Source: Saccharothrix deserti (GTDB lineage: Bacteria > Actinomycetota > Actinomycetes > Mycobacteriales > Pseudonocardiaceae). Taken from it: 64,000 nt of DNA. Made by a program: the position numbers and the translations under genes. The stretch lies in contig NZ_VKAB01000024.1 in the NCBI RefSeq assembly GCF_009769385.1, positions 140,083 to 204,082 of the forward strand, written 5' to 3'. A model generated the notes under the pieces. That model saw only the letters and a list, made by a program, of their open reading frames with translations, had not been told where the DNA came from and searched no databases. Every line of letters starts with the position of its first letter. The first letter of the stretch is position 1. Shown one piece after another: positions 33,989 to 41,641 of the stretch.

Positions 33989-36160
33989 GTGATGAGATCG
34001 ACGAAGGCGAGAGTCGCCTGGTGTGCGGTGGTGGCCGCGGTGGCGGCGGGAGTGACGTCCGGTTCGGCCGGTGCGGCTCCATCGCAGTTCGTGGTCGACC
34101 TGGCGGCGAACACCGGCGCCCTGCGCTACGGCGCCACCGGGTTCCTGTACGGGCTCGGTGACGAGGGCATCCCGAACGAGACCATGCTGGCCGCGCTCAA
34201 CCCGCAGGTCACCGCCCAGAAGGCGCCGGACGGCCTGCAACACCCCAACGGGGACGCGCTCAAGATCGCGCCGATGTTCAAGCGCGCCGGCGGCCGCGAG
34301 ATCCAGATCTACATGCAGGACATCTACAAGAACTGGCCGTACGAGAACCTGGGCATCGCCGACTACCTGTCCAAGGTGGACACGATGGTCCGCAAGGTCG
34401 TCGCCGATCCCAACCGGACGTCCTACGTGTACGTGCCGTTCAACGAACCCGACGGCATCTGGTACCAGAACGACCTGAGGGGCCGATTCCTGGCCGACTG
34501 GAAGACCGTCTACCAGCGGATCCGCTCCATCGACCCCGGCGCGCGGATCGCCGGGCCGGGCTTCTCCAGCTACCGGTCGGCCGACCTGCGCGCGTTCATG
34601 ACCTACGCCCGGGACAACGGCGTGCTGCCCGACGTGGTCGCCTGGCACGAGCTGGGCAACGACTTCTTCACCGACTGGGACAACCACTTCAACGACTACC
34701 GGGGCATCGAGACGAGCCTGGGCGTCAGCGCCCGGCCGATCTCGATCAACGAGTACGGGCGGTTCTCGGGCGATCTCGGCGTGCCCGGCAACCTCGTCCA
34801 GTTCGTCTCCAAGTTCGAGGCCTCCAAGGTCGACGGCTGCCTGGCGTACTGGACCACCGCGGGCGGGCTCAACGACCTGGTTACCCGCAACAACCAGGCG
34901 ACCGGCGCCTGGTGGCTGTACAAGTGGTACGGCGAGTTGACCGGCAACACCGTGGCCGTCACGCCGCCCTCGTCCACCGGTTCGCTGCAGGGCGTCGCCG
35001 CGCTGGACTCGGCGAAGAAGCAGGCCCGGCTGGTCTTCGGCGGCAACAACCCCGCCTCCGGCACCTACGACACCGACGTCATCGTCCGCGGCCTGGCCTC
35101 GGCGTCCTACCTCGGCAGCCGGGTGCACGCGTCGGTGTGGGGCGTGGACAGCTCCGGGCTCAACCCGTCGGCCGGGCCGTACCTGGTGCGGGAGGGCGAC
35201 TACACCGTCAGCGGCGGGCAGCTCACCATCCCGCTGACCGGCCTCAAGGGGACGTCGGCCTACCACGTGGTCATCACGCCGGACAAGGACCTGTCGACGG
35301 TGGGCTCCGCGTCCCGGTACGAAGCCGAGTACGCCCGCCTCGCCGGGAGCGCGAGGGTCACGTACGGCACCAACACCGGCTACTCCGGCACCTACTTCAC
35401 CGAGGGCTACGGGGCCAGCGCCAACGCGAGCACGCGGTTCGTGGTGACCGCGCCGACCGACGGCTACTACAACCTCGGTCTGCGGTACTCCGCCGGCCCG
35501 TACAGCGGCGCGCCCGCCAACCGCTCGATCCGGCTCAAGCTCAACGGGGCCGACCTGACCGACGTGGCGCTGCCGGGCACGGCCGACTGGAACACCTGGA
35601 ACACCGCCACCACCAAGGTGTTCCTGACCGCCGGCATCAACCGCGTCGACGTCAACGCCTACGCCACCGACGACCGCGACGCGATCAACGTCGACTACCT
35701 CGACGTCACGGCCGCCACCGGAACGGTGACCGCCTACCAGGCCGAAGCCGGCGGGAACACGCTGGGCGGCACGGCCGTGGTGGTCAGCGACAGCGCGGCC
35801 TCCGGCGGCAGGTACGTCGGCTGGATCGGCGCGGGAGCCGCGAACACGCTGCGGTTCAACAACGTCACCGCGCCCGCCGCCGGCCGCTACCGGATGGTGG
35901 TCACCTACGCCAACGGCGAGTTGGGCGAGGGCGCCGACAACTACAACTCCAACATCGTCGACCGCTACTCCGACATCAGCGTGAACGGCGGCACGGCCAA
36001 GCGGTCCTACTTCCGCAACACGTTGGGGTGGTCGAACTACCGGACCACCGTGGTCGACGTCGACCTGGCGGCCGGCGCCAACGCGATCACCTTCGCCAAC
36101 GGCTCCAGCGGCTACGTGCCGAACATCGACCTCATCCAGATCGCCGCGCCCACCGGCTAG
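33989..36160 (+). CDS. Secreted clan GH-A glycosidase-like protein with CBM6/35-type modules
   Basis: The product has 723 residues from GTG 33989 (AGGAGGT at 33975-33981); ATG 33992 is equally possible. A signal peptide ends near SAGAA. The catalytic barrel carries a clan GH-A acid, Glu153 in FNEPDGIWY, and a nucleophile candidate, Glu255 in SINEYGRFSG, with WHELGNDFF between. A beta domain follows, then two beta-sandwich sugar-binding modules, one starting RYEAEYARLAGSA and the other YQAEAGGNTLGG. I cannot name the GH family. It is the first gene of the operon behind the paired operators. A 7-bp hairpin (36161-36180) follows its stop. Confidence 0.75.
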   Translation: MMRSTKARVAWCAVVAAVAAGVTSGSAGAAPSQFVVDLAANTGALRYGATGFLYGLGDEGIPNETMLAALNPQVTAQKAPDGLQHPNGDALKIAPMFKRAGGREIQIYMQDIYKNWPYENLGIADYLSKVDTMVRKVVADPNRTSYVYVPFNEPDGIWYQNDLRGRFLADWKTVYQRIRSIDPGARIAGPGFSSYRSADLRAFMTYARDNGVLPDVVAWHELGNDFFTDWDNHFNDYRGIETSLGVSARPISINEYGRFSGDLGVPGNLVQFVSKFEASKVDGCLAYWTTAGGLNDLVTRNNQATGAWWLYKWYGELTGNTVAVTPPSSTGSLQGVAALDSAKKQARLVFGGNNPASGTYDTDVIVRGLASASYLGSRVHASVWGVDSSGLNPSAGPYLVREGDYTVSGGQLTIPLTGLKGTSAYHVVITPDKDLSTVGSASRYEAEYARLAGSARVTYGTNTGYSGTYFTEGYGASANASTRFVVTAPTDGYYNLGLRYSAGPYSGAPANRSIRLKLNGADLTDVALPGTADWNTWNTATTKVFLTAGINRVDVNAYATDDRDAINVDYLDVTAATGTVTAYQAEAGGNTLGGTAVVVSDSAASGGRYVGWIGAGAANTLRFNNVTAPAAGRYRMVVTYANGELGEGADNYNSNIVDRYSDISVNGGTAKRSYFRNTLGWSNYRTTVVDVDLAAGANAITFANGSSGYVPNIDLIQIAAPTG

Positions 36161-36221
36161 CGGCGACGGGCTCGTCGCCGCACGGCAGGTACCGCGTCAG
36201 AACGCACGACAGGAGCAATTG

Positions 36222-38351
36222 GTGATCTCGTTGGAGTCCGCCACGAGCGTGGTCTGGGGCCACTCGGCGTTGGAACTCGTCGTGGACGTGTCCCCGGACG
36301 GCCCGGTCGGTGTGCGGACGCTGTCCGCCGGCGGCCCGCGGCCCGACGACTCGCGGGCGGCACAGCCGCTGGTGGAGTTGTTGGTCGCCGGTGAAGGCCG
36401 GGCCCGCGTCTCGCACCGGTTCTCGGAGACCGCCCTCGGCCGCCGCATGGTCTACGCCGGTTCGGCGCGCACGAGCGACCGCAAGTGGAGCGAGTTGCAC
36501 GTCGACGTGCGCGACGAGCGGACCGGGCTGGTCGCGCGGACGTCGTTCCGGTCGGTCGACGGGGTCGGCGCCTGCCAGATCCGCACCAAGGTGACCAACC
36601 ACGGCGCCGCGCCGGTGCTCCTGCAGGGCGTGACCTCGTTCGCCGCCGGGTTCCCCGGTGTGCGGGTCGAGGACATCGACCTGGTGCGTGCCGACAGCGA
36701 GTGGCTGGGCGAGGGCCGGTGGCTCCGCCACCCGCTGCGCGACGACGCCGTCCCGGATCTCAACCTCAGGTTGCACGGGCAGGACGGCCGCGGCCGGTTC
36801 GCGGCCGTCAGCACCGGCACCTGGTCCACCGGGACGCACCTGCCGACCGGCGGGATCGTCGACCGCCGGAGCGGCCAGACGTGGCTGTGGCAGGTCGAGC
36901 ACAACGGGGCCTGGCGGTGGGAGGTCGGCGAGCGGCTGGACGGCGCGTACCTCGCGCTGCTCGGACCGACCGACATCGACCACCAGTGGCAGCACCGCCT
37001 GCTGCCGGGCGAGTCCTTCACCACCGTCCCCGTGTCGGTGGCCGTCTCCGAGGCCGGTCTGGACGGCGCGATCGCCGCCCTGACCGCGCACCGGCGCGAA
37101 CTCGTCCGCCCGCACCGCGACCGGTCCGGCCTGCCGGTGGTGTTCAACGACTACATGAACACCCTGATGGGTGACCCGACCACGGCGAAGCTGCTGCCGC
37201 TGATCGACTCGGCCGCCGCGGTCGGCGCGGAGGTGTTCTGCGTCGACGCGGGCTGGTACGACAACGGCACCAGCTGGTGGGACAGCGTCGGCGAGTGGCA
37301 GCCGTCCCAGACCCGGTTCCCCGACGGGATCGAGGAGGTGATCGCCCGCATCCGCGACCACGGCATGGTGCCCGGCCTGTGGCTGGAGCCGGAGGTCATC
37401 GGGGTGCGCAGCCCGATGGCCGACAAGCTCCCGGACGCCGCGTTCCTCCAGCGGGGCGGCGTCCGGCTGGTCGAGCACGACCGGTACCACCTGGACCTGC
37501 GCCACCCGAGCGCGATCGCGCACCTGGACGAGGTGGTCGACCGGCTGGTCGGGGACCTGGGCGTCGGGTACTTCAAGCTCGACTACAACATCGACGCCGG
37601 CGCGGGCACCGACCTGGCCGCCGACAGCGCCGGATCGGGCCTGCTGGCCCACAACCGGGCACACCTGGAGTGGCTGGACCGGGTCCTGGACCGGTACCCC
37701 GACCTGATCCTGGAGAACTGCGCGTCGGGCGCCATGCGGATGGACTACGCCCTGCTGTCCCGGATGCAGCTGCAGTCCACCAGCGACCAGCAGGACTTCC
37801 TGCTCTACCCGCCGATCGCGGTGTCGGCCCCGATGTCGCTCCTGCCGGAGCAGTCGGCGAGCTGGGCCTACCCGCAGCCCGACATGCCGGACGAGCACTT
37901 CGCCTACAGCGTGTGCACGGGGATGCTCGGCCGGCTCTACCTGTCCGGGCGGCTGGACCTCATGAACGCCGACCAGCTGCGGTCCGTGCGCACGGCGGTG
38001 CGGGTGTTCCAGGACATCCGCACCGACCTGGCGAACGCGGTGCCGGTGTGGCCGCTGGGCCTGCCCGGCTGGAGCGACCCGTGGCTCAGCCTCGCCCTCA
38101 GATCCGGTGACGTCACCCACTTGGCCGCGTGGCGGCGCGGAGGCGACAGTGCCGGTGTGACGTTGTCCCTACCGCACCTGCGGGGTCGGCACATCGACAT
38201 CGACGTGCTCTACCCGCGTGAACTGCCGCCGTGGACCACCGACTGGGACACGGACGCCGGATCACTGACCTTGACGCCCACCCACCACGACACCGCGTCC
38301 GCGCGGCTCTTCCGGATCGTCACCCGACCCACAGAAGGATCAGCAGGATGA
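36222..38351 (+). CDS. GH36 alpha-galactosidase family enzyme, second copy
   Basis: The product has 709 residues from GTG 36222 with AGGAG six bases upstream. It has the same layout as the enzyme at 25036: beta-supersandwich, barrel with DAGWYDNGTSWWDSVGEW, GLWLEPEVIG, nucleophile Asp454 in FKLDYN, acid/base Asp522 in SDQQD, and a C-terminal beta domain. The sequence just after the acid/base differs (FLLYPPIAVSAP against FRNMPPIAAAAP), so the two may differ in aglycone preference. It has no signal and is probably cytosolic. Its stop overlaps the binding-protein start. Confidence 0.87.
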   Translation: MISLESATSVVWGHSALELVVDVSPDGPVGVRTLSAGGPRPDDSRAAQPLVELLVAGEGRARVSHRFSETALGRRMVYAGSARTSDRKWSELHVDVRDERTGLVARTSFRSVDGVGACQIRTKVTNHGAAPVLLQGVTSFAAGFPGVRVEDIDLVRADSEWLGEGRWLRHPLRDDAVPDLNLRLHGQDGRGRFAAVSTGTWSTGTHLPTGGIVDRRSGQTWLWQVEHNGAWRWEVGERLDGAYLALLGPTDIDHQWQHRLLPGESFTTVPVSVAVSEAGLDGAIAALTAHRRELVRPHRDRSGLPVVFNDYMNTLMGDPTTAKLLPLIDSAAAVGAEVFCVDAGWYDNGTSWWDSVGEWQPSQTRFPDGIEEVIARIRDHGMVPGLWLEPEVIGVRSPMADKLPDAAFLQRGGVRLVEHDRYHLDLRHPSAIAHLDEVVDRLVGDLGVGYFKLDYNIDAGAGTDLAADSAGSGLLAHNRAHLEWLDRVLDRYPDLILENCASGAMRMDYALLSRMQLQSTSDQQDFLLYPPIAVSAPMSLLPEQSASWAYPQPDMPDEHFAYSVCTGMLGRLYLSGRLDLMNADQLRSVRTAVRVFQDIRTDLANAVPVWPLGLPGWSDPWLSLALRSGDVTHLAAWRRGGDSAGVTLSLPHLRGRHIDIDVLYPRELPPWTTDWDTDAGSLTLTPTHHDTASARLFRIVTRPTEGSAG

Positions 38352-39655
38352 ACAAATGGATCAGCGTCGCCACCGCCGCGGCGCTCATGGTGGGCCTCGC
38401 GGCGTGCAGCGACCCGGGTGCCGACGCACCTACCGGCGAGGCGGTCACCTGGGCCGACCCCACCGCGAAGCTCGACGGCGTCAAGCTGACCGTCTGGGCG
38501 GCGCAGAACACCAACACCGTGCCGGAGAAGGTGGTGGCGGCGTTCGAGCAGGCCACCGGCGCCTCCGTCGACGTGGTGACGATCCCGGACCCCTACGAGC
38601 AGGGCATCCAGACCAAGGTGGCCACCGGCGACAAGCCGGACCTCGCCTTCTGGCAGCCCACCTCGTCCATGCTCACGGCCATCAACGCCAAGACCAACCT
38701 CCAGCCGCTCGACGGCGCGCCCTGGCTGTCCAAGCTGTCCCCGGAGCTGCGCGACATCACCGGCATCCTGGACGGCACGCGGTACGCCGCCCTGATCACC
38801 AGCCCTGCCGTCGAGGGCGTCTACTACAACAAGGAGGTCTTCGCCGCCAACGGGATCACCGAGGCGCCGAAGAACTTCGACGAGATGGTCACCGCGGCCC
38901 GCTCGCTCAAGGCCAAGGGCGTCACCCCGTTCTTCGAGATGGCCGCCGACCGGTGGGCGACCCAGTGGTGGGTGCAGGTCCAGCTCGCCGACGCCGCCAA
39001 GAACGGCCTCTGGGACAAGATCAACACCAAGCAGGAGACCTTCAGCAGCCCCGTCGTGCTCGACGCGATCAAGAAGTACAAGTCGCTGATCGACGAAGGG
39101 CTGTTCAACGCCGACATCAAGACGGCGAAGTTCGAGGACCAGGGCGCCGCGCTGCTCGCCGGTGAGGCCGCCATGGTGGTTCAGGTCAACTCGTTCTTCG
39201 GCCAGCTGCAGGCCAAGGCCGACACCGCGACCCTCGACCAGAAGATCGGGTTCTTCCCGGTCGGGCCGTCCGGTCCGGTCGGCACGTTCATCCCGGACCA
39301 GTCCAACGCCCTGGTGGCCTTCCGGACCGGTGACGCCAAGCGCGAGGCCGCGGCCAGGCAGCTGCTGTCGTACTGGATGGGCCCCGGCTACCAGGAGTTC
39401 GTCACCGACCGCAACACCATCTCGCTCCAGCCGGCGGTCGCCAACCCGCCCGGCGTGCCCAAGGCCCTGCTCGACGTGCACGCCACCCTGCCCACGGCGG
39501 TCGGCTCCATGCAGGTCGGCGCGGTCGCCAACCCGGACCTGTACATCAACCTCGCGGACATGATCGCCGGGACGATGACGCCGGAAGAGGTGGCCAAGGC
39601 CACCCAGGACCAATTCGCCCAGCTGGCCAAGGCCGCCGGGGCACCGGGGTTCTGA
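38348..39655 (+). CDS. Sugar ABC transporter substrate-binding lipoprotein
   Basis: The product has 435 residues, starting in an ATGA overlap. Lipobox VGLAAC gives a lipid-anchored extracytoplasmic protein. LDGVKLTVWAAQNTNTVPEKVV and the later YYNKEVFAANG and ADRWATQWW patches are typical of family 1 oligosaccharide-binding proteins. It serves the permeases at 39769 and 40722. The inverted repeat after it probably sets a higher dose of binding protein than of permease. Confidence 0.9.
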   Translation: MNKWISVATAAALMVGLAACSDPGADAPTGEAVTWADPTAKLDGVKLTVWAAQNTNTVPEKVVAAFEQATGASVDVVTIPDPYEQGIQTKVATGDKPDLAFWQPTSSMLTAINAKTNLQPLDGAPWLSKLSPELRDITGILDGTRYAALITSPAVEGVYYNKEVFAANGITEAPKNFDEMVTAARSLKAKGVTPFFEMAADRWATQWWVQVQLADAAKNGLWDKINTKQETFSSPVVLDAIKKYKSLIDEGLFNADIKTAKFEDQGAALLAGEAAMVVQVNSFFGQLQAKADTATLDQKIGFFPVGPSGPVGTFIPDQSNALVAFRTGDAKREAAARQLLSYWMGPGYQEFVTDRNTISLQPAVANPPGVPKALLDVHATLPTAVGSMQVGAVANPDLYINLADMIAGTMTPEEVAKATQDQFAQLAKAAGAPGF

Positions 39656-39669
39656 GCCCGTAACGACCA

Positions 39670-39742
39670 GTGCGCGTCGGGTGCGGCGGTGTTCGCACCC
39701 AACCAGGCCACACACCCGACAGGCCACGCACCCGACGCGCAC
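39670..39742 (+). promoter_or_regulatory. Long inverted repeat between binding protein and permease genes
   Basis: GTGCGCGTCGGGTGCG (39670-39685) and CGCACCCGACGCGCAC (39727-39742) are perfect 16-bp complements around a 41-base loop that holds two more CACCCGAC copies. With no T-tract it is better seen as an mRNA-stabilising or attenuating structure than a full terminator. Confidence 0.7.
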
Positions 39743-39768
39743 GGCCCGCCGAAGGAGCCACACGACAG

Positions 39769-40725
39769 ATGCCCATCGCAGAGAAAGCGCCCGTTCTGGA
39801 GCGGATAACGCCGCCGCCGACACCACGGGCGAACACCAAGCGCTCCGTCGCGAGCACCATCAACCGACGGACGCATCCGATGTGGTTCCTGGCGCCCGCG
39901 TTCGCCATCCTGCTCGTCTTCTTCTTCCTGCCCACGCTGTTCAACTTCATCTACGCGTTCACCGACTGGTCCGGGTTCAAGAGCTCGATCAACCCGACCG
40001 GGCTGGACAACTTCACCCAACTGGCCTCGGACGGCACCCTGTTCCGGGCGATCCGGATCACCCTCGTCTACGCGGTCCTGGTGGCCCTCTTCCAGAACCT
40101 CTTCGGGTTCGCCCTCGCCGTCCTGCTGGAACGCGACAACCGGGTCAACCGCATCGCCCGGATCTTCTTCCTCATCCCCGTGCTGATGTCCGCGCTCGCC
40201 GTCGGCTACATCTTCCAGGCGCTGCTCAAGCCCGAGGGCAGCCTCAACGGGCTGATCGGCGTGGTCCTCGGCCGCACGTTCGACTACGCCTGGCTCGGCG
40301 ACACCACCTGGACGATCGTCGTCGTCGCCCTGATCCACTCGTGGAAGTGGATGGGCCTGTCGATGCTCATCTACCTGGCGGGCCTCAAGACGATCCCCGA
40401 GGACATCCTGGAAGCCGCGCGCATCGACGGCGCGTCGCGCTGGCGCACGTTCTGGGGCATCAAGTCCCCGCTGCTCGCTCCGGCGGTCACGTTCAACGTC
40501 GCCACCGCCCTGCTCGGCTCGATGAACGGGTTCGACATCGTCCAGGCCACCACGGGCGGCGGACCGGCCCGCACCACCGAGATCCTCAACATCTTCATCT
40601 ACCGCACCTTCGGGCAGGGCCTGTTCGCCCAGGCCACCGCGATGAGCCTGGTGTTGTTCCTGCTCGTCGCCCTGCTGGCCTTCCCCGTGATCCGTACGCT
40701 GCGCAAGCGCGAGGAGATCCTGTGA
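39769..40725 (+). CDS. Sugar ABC transporter permease (MalF type), second importer
   Basis: The product has 318 residues; GAAGGAGC precedes the ATG at 39769. There are six membrane helices after a basic N-terminus (FLAPAFAILLVFFFLPTLF first), and an EAA loop EAARIDGASRWRTFWGIKSP. The stop overlaps the next permease start (GTGA). It forms a CUT1-type importer with 38348 and 40722. The ATPase is not encoded here. Confidence 0.9.
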   Translation: MPIAEKAPVLERITPPPTPRANTKRSVASTINRRTHPMWFLAPAFAILLVFFFLPTLFNFIYAFTDWSGFKSSINPTGLDNFTQLASDGTLFRAIRITLVYAVLVALFQNLFGFALAVLLERDNRVNRIARIFFLIPVLMSALAVGYIFQALLKPEGSLNGLIGVVLGRTFDYAWLGDTTWTIVVVALIHSWKWMGLSMLIYLAGLKTIPEDILEAARIDGASRWRTFWGIKSPLLAPAVTFNVATALLGSMNGFDIVQATTGGGPARTTEILNIFIYRTFGQGLFAQATAMSLVLFLLVALLAFPVIRTLRKREEIL

Positions 40726-41597
40726 CCGCCGCCGCCCCGCGCAACGCCCGCCGGCCGCACGCCACCGGCGCGAGCGACGCCCGCATCTGGACCAGGCTGC
40801 AACCCTTCGTCGCCACCGCGCTCGTCCTCGGCCTCATCGGGATCCCGCTCTGGCTGGTCGTGGCGACCGCCGGCAAGTCCCAGGGCGAGGCGCTCAACCC
40901 CGACCTGTCCCTGCCGGACAACTGGCAGCTGTTCGAGAACCTGCGCCAGGTCTGGGTCGACGGCGAGGTGCCGGCCGCCTTCCTCGGCAGCCTGCTGGTG
41001 GTCGTGCCCACGGTCGCCGGCGTGCTCACGTTCGGGTCCATGGCCGCCTGGATCCTGGCCCGCCGCGCGACCCGGCTCAACGCCGTGCTGTACGCCCTGG
41101 GCATCAGCGGCATCGTGCTGCCCCCGGCCGTCGTCACGGTGGTGCTGCTGCTGCGCCAACTCGGCCTCGCCGGCAGCGCCGTGGGCATGATCGGCGTCTA
41201 CATGGGCATCTACATGTCCACGGTCATCTTCTTCGTCACCGGTTTCGTCCGGACGATCCCGACGTCACTGGAAGAGGCCGCCCAGATCGACGGCGCCGGG
41301 CCGTTCACGGTGTTCCGGCGGGTCGTCCTGCCGATGCTGCGGCCGGTGCTCGCCACCGCCACCATCCTCATCTGCCTCTACGTGTGGAACGACGTGTTCT
41401 ACGCGTTCTTCGTCATCGGCGGTCGGATCGACACCCTGCCGCTGAACCTGTTCCGCGTGGCCAGCGCGGGTCTCTACCTCAACAACTGGCACCTGATCTT
41501 CGCCTACGTGGTGCTGATGAGCCTGCCACTCGTCATCGTCCTGGCCGTCGCCCAGCGCAAGATCATCTCGGGCATCACCAGCGGCGCAGTCAAGTAG
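40722..41597 (+). CDS. Sugar ABC transporter permease (MalG type), second importer
   Basis: The product has 291 residues starting in the GTGA overlap. It has six membrane helices beginning FVATALVLGLIGIPLWLVVA and an EAA loop EAAQIDGAGPFTVFRRVVLP. It pairs with the preceding permease. The gap to the next gene (44 bases) has no terminator, so transcription should continue into the glycosidase at 41642. Confidence 0.9.
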   Translation: MTAAAPRNARRPHATGASDARIWTRLQPFVATALVLGLIGIPLWLVVATAGKSQGEALNPDLSLPDNWQLFENLRQVWVDGEVPAAFLGSLLVVVPTVAGVLTFGSMAAWILARRATRLNAVLYALGISGIVLPPAVVTVVLLLRQLGLAGSAVGMIGVYMGIYMSTVIFFVTGFVRTIPTSLEEAAQIDGAGPFTVFRRVVLPMLRPVLATATILICLYVWNDVFYAFFVIGGRIDTLPLNLFRVASAGLYLNNWHLIFAYVVLMSLPLVIVLAVAQRKIISGITSGAVK

Positions 41598-41641
41598 TCG
41601 AACTCCTGTTCAGGTAAACCGTCCACCGACATGGAGCCCTG

